A stretch of 64,000 nucleotides of DNA, taken from NCBI GenBank assembly GCA_950106755.1, contig OX467083.1, positions 51,164,555 through 51,228,554 of the forward strand. Reading direction: 5' to 3'. Positions 12,279-23,212 of this stretch are shown here, piece after piece. A program made the position numbers and the translations under genes. This DNA is from Climacium dendroides (taxonomy: Eukaryota; Streptophyta; Bryopsida; Hypnales; Climaciaceae). Position 1 is the first letter of the stretch, and each line of letters starts with the position of its first letter. The notes beneath the pieces were generated by a model that was not told the DNA's origin, made no database searches, and saw only the letters and a list, made by a program, of their open reading frames with translations.

Positions 12279-15080
12279 GTTTTACCATCAGAGGGTTCGC
12301 CGCTTGCTTTTGAAAGTGGTAGGTCCACCACTCCTTCCGTGACTTATAGTGGCTGAAGACCCACTCTCCTATCTGCTAATCCCCTAACTAACCCGAATCC
12401 GGTTTGGTCCTTCACAGCAATCCGGATGGCAATCTGGATCACAGGTCACACAAAGACCTCCCGTACGATTCTCTCATACTACAATGACCTTGATGTTGAA
12501 TCCGTTCCGTACGAAGTTAGGTGGCTACAAGTGCACCCTTCCGTTCCAATCTCTACCAAGCTTTTCCGTTTACCAACAACGGTGGCAAGACCTCACAGGA
12601 GTGAGGACACTCAACCGGATTTCCCACCCAGGAGTTCTAGCGTAGCTAAGGAATCCCTCCCTATCCGCCTAGCCTAATCAATAGCTTTCTTACCCGGAAT
12701 GCAAAGCTTCTGCAAATGCTGAGGATCTGGAATCCACTCCTAACTCTTCACACCCCACTCACCTGTACTTAGAACCGAAAAGACACATCAAAGGGAGAAC
12801 TCTACCAACACACCCGTACATACCCTCTTACTCCGACTCCGTGTATTCCTGCCAATACTCGGGAAAAACACACAAAGTTAGATCAATGGAAAATATGCAA
12901 AGAAATGCCAAAAGAACTCTCCTCAGTCTCCAACTCAGAGACTGTTTTATACACAAAAAGCAAAAAGTGAATACACAATTTCCGCCTCTGAAGGCGTTGA
13001 CAATCTGGTCCTACCTAATCCTAACCAGATTCTATTCCGGTTCATACTCTAGCAATCCGGTTCCTACTTCTAACTCCTATTTCTCTAAAACTTCCTACTC
13101 TGCCTCGCATACTCGAGATCCAATAGTAGAACTCTCAGTAGGTCTCTCCAACTGCTCAAACGCCTCAGTTAGATTCCGGTTCCGTTCCCCATCCGGAGGT
13201 GGAGCCGGGCGATCTTCATCAATTTCCAGGGAGTCTAAGTCGATCAGCTGTGGTCCAGTCAAGGGCGTCTTTTTATGTGCCCTGCTCGACTGGGGCGTCT
13301 TGTCCTTTCCCGGTTCTTGAGCTGCCTCTTCCGGAAACAAGTCCGGAAGTGAAAGTTCAGAGAGCCGGACCGGAATCTCTGTCAACTTCCGGCTGCTCTC
13401 CACAATCCGGTCCGCTATCTCCCGTGCCTTGGACAGGAGCTTCTCTATCTGCTCCTCAAAATCGGTGAGGATGTGCACCACCCTTGTTCCGGATATCTTC
13501 TTTTCCTTGTGCACCTCCTCTTCAAATAGGCGCGCCTTGGTGATCGCGCGGCTCCGAGTCCTCCGAGCACGTCCTTCACCTCCGCGGCCAGTCTTATCAT
13601 CTCCTCCGCCATCTCCCTTGTCGTGGTGGCGTTCTCGTTCAAAGCGAAAACTTCGGCTTTGAGGGTGTCAACCTCATCATGCTGTCACTTGCTTTCCGCC
13701 TTCATCTTCCGGAGTTCATCCGGATTGATGATATTCTCAGCTATCCGGTGTGGCAGCTGACTGTCCGGTTCCACTCCAATCAAGTGCGCGATCTCCCCAA
13801 TCGTCTGTTTCTTGATTTCCCAATCCGCCCGGATTCCGTAGAGGATCCCAACCAATTTGTCGAACAGATCTCCGGTTCCCGACCCGGATGGCACATCCGG
13901 TCTGGTTGGAGTCTCCGTCTTGGAAGGCTGGGGTTGAACCAGAGGCGTTCCTCGAGTTCAGGTTGACATGGTCTTCTGCCTCTTGGGGATGAAATGCGGG
14001 TCCTCTTCTTCCTCTTCTTTTTCTTCCTCCTCCTCGGTTTCGTTCCCGGAATCTGCTTCCTGGTCGGACTCGGATTCACCATACTTCATGGTCCACTCTT
14101 GGGCCTTCTAAACCCTCGTCTCCACTTCCGTCAATAGTTCTTGTTGCTGGTAGAGGTGGTACACGTAAGGGCACAGTGGGGTGGCCCTACTTTTCCCTAC
14201 TCTTGCAGTGAGCTGGGACACCAGATCAAAGAAGATCCGACCCCAGTCTACTTTCCGGTTTCCACAGAGCGCTCCGAAGATTGTATTACCCAGGGTGATG
14301 GTCACCCTAGTCGGCTTTTCCGGATGCAAGACCGGAACAAGGAATTGCAGCAAGCGACGCTCCCGGTCATCGATACAATCCTCTACCGCGTAGCCATCCT
14401 TCGGATTTACGGCACTTCCAAACTTGCCTCAGGGGTGGGGTGCTAGAGCTTGGTCTCTTCCGGTTCAGCCGCGGCATGAGGGCGGCTCTAACTGGATTCA
14501 CTCTCTTCTGACCTAACAAGAGAGCGCTTACACTCTGGTCTTCCGCTCCACCTGCAAACCAACCTCCTTGCGCACTCACACTCTCAGCCTCTCACTGTTC
14601 CGTATTCGCTCGCGCTCAAGTCTCTCCCACTCGCACCCGGAGGCGATCTCTCCGTCTCACACCTCTCACTCACTACCGGACCTTCTCGTACTCTCAGCTC
14701 CTCGCCACCGTAAATGGAAATGATGAGGTGCTAAGATAGGAAACGACAACACGTGAAAACCAAAGACTTGAAAATGGGCAGGGTTAGGCCTTATATAGTC
14801 CTGACGCCCTAGACTGGTCATTATGACAGGTCGGACATCCGGTCCAGTCCTTGTCATCCGGTTCTCTCCAATCCGTTCAAGGAGAATCCGGTTGGAATTC
14901 CCTTCCGGTTGGAAATCCAATCCGGTTCACTTCTATCTAAAACCGGATTAGTTCCGTAAGGTTCTCTTGTGACTATTTTTGATTTATCTCCCTCCCTTTA
15001 GCTGGATCCGGATACCTGTTTCTAATTTCCGTTCCACTCAAAAGGTAAACGAAAAAAAATCAAAAGTATGAGTTGTCACA
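12279..15080 (-). mobile_element. E2: minus-strand copy of the E1 family, 3' truncated
   Basis: Read on the minus strand it begins TGTGACAACTC at 15080, the same terminus as E1. It has the conserved GGACTATATAA promoter box near 14,790-14,800, the MPRLNRKR ORF start at 14477, and the downstream sequences of E1 as far as the GGTAAAAC at about 12,279, where similarity stops. It therefore lacks the last 340 bases or so of E1 including the terminal CA. It abuts the 3' part of E3 and may have inserted into it. Confidence 0.7.
13095..14477 (-). pseudogene. E2 copy of the LTR-borne ORF, frame-broken
   Basis: The frame opens at 14477 (MPRLNRKRP...) and shifts several times. Recognisable parts are the block with LVPVLHPEKPTRVTITLGN and IFGALCGNRKVDWGRIFFDLV (14,353-14,150), an acidic Glu-rich block (about 14,000-14,050), and a C-terminal helical region with KKISGTRVVHILTDFEEQIEKLL and DLFPEEAAQEPGKDKTPQS (13,514-13,250). 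At the place where E1 has TAG (19,408), this copy reads CAG (LYQQQELLTEV). Confidence 0.7.
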
Positions 15081-17857
15081 AAGGCCATCAAAGATCCTAC
15101 TTGTACTAAGACTAACATCATCCTAAAAATCCTACAAAACATTCTTACTGGCCCGCTAGATTTCCGGTAAATCCCAGATCTTATTTTTCCGGCTTTGACG
15201 GCCGAACTCCGATATTGCTGCTATACTATACTACTGCACACTATTCCTTGGAATCCGGATCCTTGGGAAGAACATAGTCCTTGAGTAAATCCAGCTTTAC
15301 CTCCTTCCGGCCACTCTTCGGAGAAAACAAATTTGGACCCCGTTGTCCCCATCTTTGGACCTCCACGATATTGGGGTCCCTGTCTACACTCTGAGTCCCG
15401 ACTACCGGAACTTCCGGACTTCCCCCGGAATCCTTCTGGGTCTTCTTATGACGAGGAGAAGACTGTACCGTCTGACCACTATGAGCTTCCGAAGAAGTAC
15501 TCGTCAGGTCGATGGTCGGAGTCACCGGAAGTAGATCTTCGCTTCCTTGGGGTACCACGGCTCCCCAGTCCATTCCTTCTGGCCTTCCGGATGGTGGTGA
15601 AAGTTCCGAATTCACCGGTACCACTGGTGATGCTTCAGTAACCATAGGTTCTGGATTATTGCCTTCCGGAACCACCAAAGTTTGCGCGGAGGGGGAAGAC
15701 TGAGGTATCGGATTCGACTCAGTGGGAGCCAAATACTCCATCATCTCCCGCATCTCTGCCCGGGATGCATCCATCCGTCTCGCCTACTCAACAAGCACTT
15801 GACGATGTGAACCCGGCTTGAGCTGGCGGCTGCATCGAGGTTGGCTTCAAACAGCCGGGCTTTGTTTATACAATCCGCCGGTACGTCCAAAGAGCTTCGG
15901 AGCCGAACTATACCTTGACACAATGCCGCTATTTGCCGGCGATGGTCCTCTTCTGTGAGTCGGACCGTTTCCTGGGCTGTGCGGAGAGTGCTCTCCAAAT
16001 CCACACATTTGGATTCTGAGTCCCGGACTTGGTCCCGCAACGTCCGGTTCTCTACACGTAACGTTCCCAGTTCCATTCCCAGCTTCTTTCAATCTTCTAT
16101 GAGGAGGCCATTTTGCTCCTCCGCCGCTACCAACGCATCCGTCTTTCGGAAGATGGCGTTCCGATCAGTTAGTGCCATCTTCCGGCACACCCGTTTGAGA
16201 GCCCCATCGTAGTTCTCACAGATCTTGGTGAGGTCATCCGCCCACCACACCAGGTGCTGAGCCATCTCTTGAATGTCCTCTAATGGCGTCCCTCCCAGTT
16301 GCATGGTGGTCCTGTCTTCCTCCTCTACCTCCATCATCCTGGTCCGGGAGGGTCCGGCCTCGGCCTGAGTAGCAACAGCGTGCGGTCGCACCGGCCCAAC
16401 CAGTTGCATAGAAGGTCGGACTTCTTCCGGGGCTAGTCCGGTCTCAGTCTTCTGCTCTTGAACTTCTTCTTCCTGTGGCTCTAGTGCGGGAGGATCTTCT
16501 GACGGATTCACCAGCGGTGTCCTATTCCGCCGTTGCCTCTTCTTTAGAGGAGTGGTCGGTTGCTTGTCCTCCGTCTCCTCATCGTCCGGTCCATCTCGAG
16601 GTGAGGGTTCTTCTCCCCCGTACTGCTGGAGCTAGACTAGGTCTTGATAAGCGCTCTCTTTCGTTTGCCTTGAGCAGAGAGTGATGAGCATATAGATGGG
16701 ACAGATACGCCGGAAGGGGACTCTGACCCTTCTTTCCGGACCGGAGGAAACGCACCAGGTTCCTAATTAACTCATGGATGATGGTTGCCCAATCCATCAT
16801 CATTATACCCTGGAGGCTCCCCAAGATGGCGGAGGCCACCTTCGCTACTATTCGCCGCGGCTTGGTGGGATGGAGGATAGGATTAAAAAATGCTATCACA
16901 TCTCGATACTTCGGATTCACCAAGTTGGAAACTTGGTGACCTTCCTTCGGGTTGGCGGGCGCTTGGAATTTGCCCTCCATCACCTCCTGATTCTTCTCCA
17001 TAACCTTGTCCGGCGCCTCCTGGAACTTGTAGACGGCCCTCCATGTGTTAACCGTCCATAGGTCTGGCTTCGCCCAAAGGGTGGTATCCAAGATGCCACT
17101 TTCCGGACGAAGGATGTCAAACACCAGACTCTCCTCCCGGATACCCCACGGCACCTCTAGGAGTCCATTACACCCCATGTTGGTGAGGTTCTCCTGCAGG
17201 CGCATCAACTGGTCCTCCTTTGTCGGAACCTCTGGAACCACCTTCATCACCGGAATGGTCCTCGGTCGGGGCACCAGTGGCGGCATCTCGTCTTCCAAGT
17301 CCTCGGGCAGATCCTTCAGCTACCGCCGGCTTGCCCTGGAAGTCATTGTGCTCACAACCAACCCTCACACAATCTCTCCCTAACTCTCCTGCTCACAAAC
17401 TTTCACTCCGGTAACCCCTGTATGATCGCAACTCACATAGTCCCTCAATCTACCGGAATTCTCACAAAGCTAGGAAGACGGAAAACACTGGTGGAAGAAA
17501 AACAAAAAGATACTCGTGCCCACTGCCGGCTACAGTCCTCTTCTTATACTGGTCAGGTAGTCGATTTCGTCGGATGAATGTACGGAACAGGTTTTGGCGG
17601 CAAAACCCTATCCCTAATACGGATCCAGTTTCCGGTTTTTAGGACCGGCACCGTCATCCGATTTCCAGAACTTTCTAGGGTTCCGGAATTAGGTTTTTAG
17701 CCCTAATGAAATTTTACCGATCCGGAAATCCGGTTTTCCTAAATTAACCTAACTTCCTAGGAGAACTCAAAAACTTTCCTTTTCAAGGAGACAATTTTTG
17801 AATTTTTCCGTCATATGCTAGTATTATGGGTCTAGCATGTGGGATCACATTCCCACA
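15081..17857 (-). mobile_element. E3: minus-strand element with palindromic TG terminus
   Basis: The minus-strand 5' end at 17857 reads TGTGGGAATGTGATCCCACA, a palindrome with 7-bp arms. The same end occurs on the plus strand at 49497 (E4) next to unrelated flank, which fixes the border. The 3' end is not resolved: similarity to known parts fades before 15,081, where E2 starts. The ORF is a distant relative of the E1 ORF. Confidence 0.6.
15241..17298 (-). pseudogene. E3 ORF remnants (transposon protein related to E1 ORF)
   Basis: Three open blocks run in order on the minus strand: 17298-16579, 16511-16089 and 15774-15241. The first has the family start (MPPLVPRPRTIPVMKVVPEV) and the block FFNPILHPTKPRRIVAKVAS then LGSLQGIMMMDWATIIHELI, equivalent to HPEKPTRVTITLAN and VDWGRIFFDLVSQL in E1. 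The second and third are helical and Glu/Ser/Pro-rich. Blocks are in different frames, so the gene is broken. The layout resembles the putative plant transposon protein domain found in Athila-like elements; this is from memory and moderate at best. Confidence 0.55.
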
Positions 17858-18191
17858 TTGATTTTATTTTATTGCTTGGCATTGCATTATTGATTTCAAG
17901 TGTATATTTTGTGTTTATAGAATATTGGAATTTAAAAATAGTCTCAATATACTTCTTTTTATATTCTTCAGCTCTCTTTTCTTTATTTTTTACTTCATTA
18001 TCTTATTTGTTTATCAGTGAGTATGTTTTATCTCAAATTACATTGTTATTGGGAAAAAAGTAGTAGATATATCTACTATTTATTTTGTTAACATATAAAG
18101 CACTTGTCACATTCTGGGTAGGGGGGCGGTTGGTTGTTACAACTTTCCTGCCTGCAAAGCTCATTTAGCAGCACCAAGTCATGTTGTTCTC
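17858..18191. repeat. Repeat R, copy 1, left part
   Basis: This part aligns with 47,620-47,947, including TTCAAGTGTATATTTTGTGTTTA and the box GCACTTGTCACATTCTGGG then GGTTGGTTGTTACAACTTTCC. It is cut at its right end by E1 and at its left end by E3. Confidence 0.75.
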
Positions 18192-18475
18192 TGTGACAAC
18201 TCATATTTTTTATTTTTATTTGTTTACCTTTTTGAGCGAACCGGAAATTTGAAATAGGTATCCGGATTCATCTAGAGAGAAAAATAAAATCCAAAAATAA
18301 TCACAAAAGGACCTTACGGAACTAATCCAGTTTTAGGTAGAAGCGGAACGGATTAGATGTACAACCGGATAAGTATTTCCGACCGGAATCTTGTTGACCG
18401 GATTAGAGATAACCGGATGTCAAGAATCGGACCGGATATCCGACCGGTCATAAAGACAGTCCAGGGCGTCAGGAC

Positions 18476-18483
18476 TATATAAA
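18476..18483 (+). promoter_or_regulatory. TATA box upstream of the E1 ORF
   Basis: TATATAAA lies 313 bp before the ATG at 18796. The box and its flank (CAGGACTATATAA) are kept in E2 on the other strand near 14,790. Confidence 0.6.
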
Positions 18484-18795
18484 GCCTGGCCCTGCCCATT
18501 TTCAGGTCTCTGGATTTCCACGTGTTGTCGTGTCTTGATTTAGCGCCTGACGTTTCTATCGTTGACCACGGCAAGGGAGAGGAAGTACAAGAGGGTACGG
18601 AAGTGAGTGAGGGGTGTGAGACGGAGAGATCTCCTCCGGACATGAGTGGGTGAGACCTTGAGTGCGAGCGGATACGTGAGAAGCTAAGAGTGTGAGCACG
18701 CCAGTAGGTTAGTTTACAGGCGGAGCGGAACATCTGAGTGTCGCACGCTCCCTTTTTAGGACTATAGAAAGTGAAAACCGGGTAGAGCTACCCTC

Positions 18796-20472
18796 ATGCC
18801 GCGGCTGAACCGGAAGAGAGGTTCTAACACCCCGCCCCCGAGTGAAGTAAAGCTTAGAAAAGTGGTTCCGGTCATGCCGACCAAGGAACCGGAACAGGGA
18901 GAGCTCAGAGAGGATTTGTCGTTGATGGGTTGTCAGGGGTTAGCTTTGAAACCTTGGGGTTTCAAAGATGAGAGGATGGTTAGAGAAATTCTGAGTAGCG
19001 TATCGAATCAGTTCGATAACACCCTGAGAGGGAATCCGGTCCAATGGACCGAGGCTTTGTGGCGGGACGTATACGGATTCCAGTCAGGAGGACTCGGGCT
19101 TGCCAACCGGAAGGATGATTTCGTCCAGGGCAAGTTCGAAAGCGTAGTAAACTCGAAGGACGGCTACGCGGTAGAAGACTGCCTCGATGACCGGGAGCGT
19201 TGCCTGCTCCAGTTCCTGGTTCCGGTTTTGCATCCGGAAAAGCCTACCAGGGTGACTATCACCTTGGCTAACACGATTTTCGGAGCACTGAGCGGAACCC
19301 GGAAAGTAGACTGGGGCCGGATCTTCTTTGATCTGGTGTCCCAGCTTACTACAAGAGTGGGGAGAAGTAGGGCTACCCCATTGTGCCCTTATGTGTACCA
19401 CCTCTACTAGCAACACGAACTGCTGACGGAAGTGGAGCTGAAGGTGTGGAAGGCCCAGAAGCGGACCATGAAGTACGGCGAATCCGAGTCCGACCAAGAA
19501 GCGGATTCCGGAAACGAAACCGAGGAGGAAGAAGAAGAAGAAGAGGAAGAGGAGGAACCGTATGTTCCCGCCAAGAGGCAGAAAACCACTCCGACTCGGA
19601 ATCGAGGAACGCCCCCGGGACATCCGCGTCCGTGCAAAGGGGAGACTCCAACCGGACCGGATGTGGCATCCGGATCCGGGACCGTAGATCCGTTCGACGA
19701 GTTGGTTGGAATCCTCTGCGGAATCCGGGCGGATTGGGAAGTTAAGAAGCGGATGCTCGGGGAGATCGCGGAATTAATCGGAGCGGAACCGGACAGTCAA
19801 TTGCCGCGGAAGGTGGTTGAAAGTGTTATCAATCCGGAAGAGCTCCGGAAGATGAAGGAGGACAGCAAGCGGCAGCACGATGAGGTGGACACCCTCAAGG
19901 CCGAACTATTCGCGTTGCTTGAGAACGCCACCGCGACAAAGGAGATGGCGGAGGAAATGAAGAAGTTGGCCACGGAAGTGAAGGACGTGCTTGGAGGACC
20001 CGGAGCCGCAGTCACCAAGGCGCGCTTGTTCGAAGAGGAGGTGCACAAGGACAAGAAGATATCCGGAACCAGGGTGGTACACATCCTCACCGATTTTGAG
20101 GAGCAGATGGAGAAGCTCCTATCCAAGGCATGGGAGTCAGCGGACCAGATCGTGGAGAGTAGCCAGAAGTTGACAGAAATTCCGGTCCGGCTCTCAGAAA
20201 TTTCTCTTCCGGACTTGTTTCCGGAAGACGTAGCTCAGGAGTCGGGAAAGGACAAGACGCCCCAGTCAAGCAGGGCAAAGAAGGAGACGCCCTCGACCGG
20301 ACATCAGCCGATAGATTTGGACTCCCCGGAAGCTGAGGAAGAACATCCGGTTCTACCTACGGATGGAGAACGAAACCGGAATCTAAATGAGGTCTTCGAG
20401 CAGTTGGAGAGACCTGATGAGAGCCCTACCATTGGATCTCGAGTGTATGAGACGGAACAGGAAGGATTGTAA
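18796..20472 (+). CDS. E1 LTR-borne ORF, 558 codons with one in-frame TAG
   Basis: One frame runs from ATG 18796 to the stop at 20472, broken only by TAG at 19408-19410. E2 has CAG at that place, so the ancestral protein was about 558 aa. Order: basic start MPRLNRKRGSNT; globular region to about residue 215 containing FLVPVLHPEKPTRVTITLAN and SGTRKVDWGRIFFDLVSQL; acidic block of about 13 Glu (19,518-19,556); region with VGILCGIRADWEVKK and IGAEPDSQLPRKVV; coiled-coil-like helices (19,870-20,190); Ser/Pro-rich tail. There is no zinc knuckle, protease or RT. It may be a gag-like or Athila ORF-like accessory protein; function unknown. Confidence 0.65.
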
Positions 20473-20581
20473 AAATAGGACTTATAGATAGGAACCGGAA
20501 TAGAATCCGGTTAGGATAAGGTAGGATCGGATTGTCAGCGCCTTCAGAGGCGGAAATCATGTATTCACTTTTTGCTTTTTG

Positions 20582-20590
20582 TATATAAAA
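20582..20590 (+). promoter_or_regulatory. Second TATA box, downstream of the E1 ORF
   Basis: TATATAAAA followed by CAGTCTCTGAG. E6 keeps it (TATATAAACCAGTCCCTAAG near 28,400). Its place, about 1 kb before the element's CA end, fits a U3/R promoter for a full-length retroelement transcript. Inference from position only. Confidence 0.45.
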
Positions 20591-21614
20591 CAGTCTCTGA
20601 GTTGGAGACGGGGAGAGAGTTCTTTTGGCATTTCCTTGTGTACTTTCCTTTAAACTAACTTTTGTGTATTTTTCCCGAGTATTGGCAAGAGTGCACTGAG
20701 TCAGAATAGGAAGGTGAGTACGGAGGTGTTGGTAGAGTTTCTCCCCTTGATGTATGTTTCCGGTTCTAGGTACATGTGAGTAGGTTATGAAGAGTTAGGA
20801 GTGGATTCCAGTGCCTCAGCAGCTACAGAAGTTTAGCATTCCGGGTGAGAGATCCGTTGATCAGGCTAGGCGGATAGGGAGGGATTCCTTAGCTGCGCTA
20901 GAACTCCTAGGTGGGAAATCCGGTCGAGTATCCTGACTCCTGTGAGGTCTTGCCACCGTTGTGGGTGAACGGAAGAACTTTCGTGGGTGTTGGAACGGAC
21001 AGATTCACTTGTAGCCACCGAACTTCGTGCGGAACGGATCAGTGTCAAGGTCGTTGTAGTATGAGAGGATCGTACGGGGGGTCTTTGTATGACCTGTGAT
21101 TCGGATTGCTATCCGGATTACTGTGAAGGATCAAACCGGATCCGTGTTAGTTAGGAGATCTGTGGATAGGAAAGTGGGTCTTCAGCCACTATAAGTCACG
21201 AAAGGAGTGGTGGGCCTACCACTTTCAAAAGCAAGCGGCGAACCCTCTGATGGTAAAACAGAGGTAAAACTAAACCGGATACGGAAGGAGGGACCGGATC
21301 GGATCCGCCCAAGAGGTTACATAGGACCGGAAGTAGCAGGGTCCAGAATTGAGAAGTCAGTCCAGAAATCGGGGAACTAGTATAATCGGAAGTAGGAAAC
21401 AGTCCGGTCGAAGCTTTCCGGTTGGTTTTGGATGTTCCGGTCGTTAGAGGTAGAACCGGAAAAGTGGAATTAAGGGGTTTAATTGAGTTCATCTCCTTGT
21501 TAGAGTTAGCTACTTCACAGGATCTCGTGGGTTCGATCTTTAGGGTCATTTTGTTATGCTCTAGAGTGATTTTTGTGAGTATAATAGGGAAATTGCTTAC
21601 TCTGTGCTGCGACA

Positions 21615-21957
21615 TTCTCTCATGCACTCATACAAGTTCAACGGGAATCGAACCCGGACCGCTTCAATGAGATGAACAACCCCTCACAACCAACTGCAGA
21701 GCTCATGACTTGGTGTTCAGAAGATGACATAATCTTTATTTATATTAATTATAACATTTACCTTAAACCGAATTACATGTGTTTGAACAGACCATCACTC
21801 AAAAGACTCTCATTTTAATGGAAATTGCGCATTACAACTGGCAAATTCAGTGTTTGCCCACCTAAATTGGCTAAAATTACAATTCATTTGTTAGGGTCTA
21901 AATGGATAATATTATTATGAGAGGCCCCAAACCTCTCAAAATATTGAATATTGTGTT
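21615..21957. repeat. Repeat R, copy 1, right part, with tRNA-like B box
   Basis: This part aligns with 47,948-48,288. On the minus strand 21655-21643 reads GGGTTCGATTCCC, a good polymerase III B box, and CTCTGCAGTTGGTTG lies about 35-40 bases before it where an A box would be. This suggests a tRNA-related SINE segment, not a functional tRNA. Confidence 0.6.
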
Positions 21958-22410
21958 AGACGCGAATTATCCAACGTCCATAGTGGAAGAGAAGTTCAAG
22001 TTTCCAAATAGTCCTCTTCGAGAATCGGTTCCAGTTATTGCTCCTGGGCAGTCCATTCCACGTCCATAGGTTCCGTTGGAACAAGGGAGGTTGAAGAAAC
22101 AGAAACAATGTGGATTGTTTTGTACTGCTGTTTCAACTCCCAGTTGGGCTTCTGGGAGAGAAGGTCGTTGCAAGCGCAAAGGATGCAACATATTCGCGAC
22201 CTCAGATAGATTAACAAGGGAGATACAGTCGGGGACAAGAAATTCTAAAGGCTCGGGAGAAAATGAGGACTGCATCTTGTACCTCATGTACAATTATATG
22301 TAGAAGAAGTTCTAATTATGTACATATAGGCTCGACAATCCCTAAGTCTGCGTAGAGAGTAGAGAAATAATAAACCTTAAACCTTAGTAAGGTCTTGAGC
22401 TTGATTTTAT

Positions 22411-22598
22411 CAATAGCAGAGACTAATGTAGGGGTTGTCGGAGCTCGGAAGATGTAGAGTCAAATAGCAGCGTCCCCTTTACCAAATAATCTTTTGCATT
22501 GCACTTTATACAATTATGCAGTGTCTGAGATTATTTGGTGAAAGGGCCACTGTTATTCGATTCTACAATTTCCGAGCTTTGACAAATCCTACGTTTGA
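22411..22598. repeat. Foldback element (MITE-like), copy 1
   Basis: The unit is close to a complete inverted repeat: its start (AGAGACTAATGTAGGGGTTGTC) is mirrored at its end (GACAAATCCTACGTTTG), and CCTTTACCAAATAATC is mirrored by GATTATTTGGTGAAAGG around a short centre. It could form a hairpin of about 190 bases. Confidence 0.7.
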
Positions 22599-22601
22599 AA
22601 T

Positions 22602-22798
22602 CAATAGCAGAGACTAATGTAGGGGTTGTCAGAGCTTGGAAGATGTAAAGTCATATAGCAGCTTCTCCTTTACCAAATAATCTTTTGCATTGCACTTTGT
22701 ACAATGCAGTGTCTGAGATTATTTTGTGAAGGGGCCGCTGTTATTCAGTTCTACAATTTCCGAGCTTTGACAATCCCTACGTTTGTCTCTGCCTTTGA
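22602..22798. repeat. Foldback element (MITE-like), copy 2
   Basis: A second copy of the previous unit starts 191 bp later, with few changes. Its outer arms read AGAGACTAATGTAGGGG and CCCTACGTTTGTCTCT. Two foldbacks head to tail suggest local duplication. Confidence 0.7.
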
Positions 22799-23170
22799 TA
22801 AAGGCAGGCTCATGGGCTTCTGGTCACGAAGCCTTCATCTTGTGGACGCAATTGCCAATTTGACGAAAGTCCTAGTGCTCAGTCCTAGTGCTTCTAAAAA
22901 CCTACATTTTACAGCATATGTATCTTATACAAGTGTAGTCCACGATGGAAGTAGTAGTTTAGTACATGGATTACTCTATGTTTATAGTGCATACATCCAA
23001 TACATGTATATTTGATGACTTCCTATAAATTATGAAGAAGTCACAATTTTGACCTTTGATTTTGGAATTTGTACCTTCCGTATGCGCTTTCTGTGTCATT
23101 GCAATGCTTTCCTGGTAGTCATTGATCTACAAGTATATTAAATTCATGGTTGAAAGTCTCTTCCTCAACT

Positions 23171-23212
23171 CCCATTTCACTGGAAAACTCTCATTTTAAT
23201 GAATATTATGTT
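23171..23212 (+). repeat. 42-bp inverted repeat, left copy
   Basis: It ends ACTCTCATTTTAATGAATAT..TATGTT and borders the 5' truncation of E5. The reverse complement, with about 3 mismatches, is at 29367-29408. Confidence 0.6.

Larger units (their letters stand above)
18192..21614 (+). mobile_element. E1: TG...CA element of 3.4 kb with 5-bp target duplication (candidate ORF-bearing solo LTR)
   Basis: It starts TGTGACAACTC and ends GTGCTGCGACA. TTCTC occurs immediately on both sides (18187-18191 and 21615-21619), and the intact copy of repeat R at 47.94 kb shows the empty site. No long direct repeat lies inside and no reverse transcriptase, RNase H or integrase is seen. TG/CA ends plus a 5-bp duplication are those of an LTR or LTR element. 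A TATA box at 18476-18483 precedes the ORF and a second TATATAAAA at about 20,582 follows it, as expected if the ORF sits in the U3 part of one very long LTR. Confidence 0.75.

Noticed and set aside
21640..21715. tRNA gene
   Set aside because: B box is good, but I cannot fold a full cloverleaf, and two diverged copies lie inside a longer repeat; a SINE-like segment is more likely.
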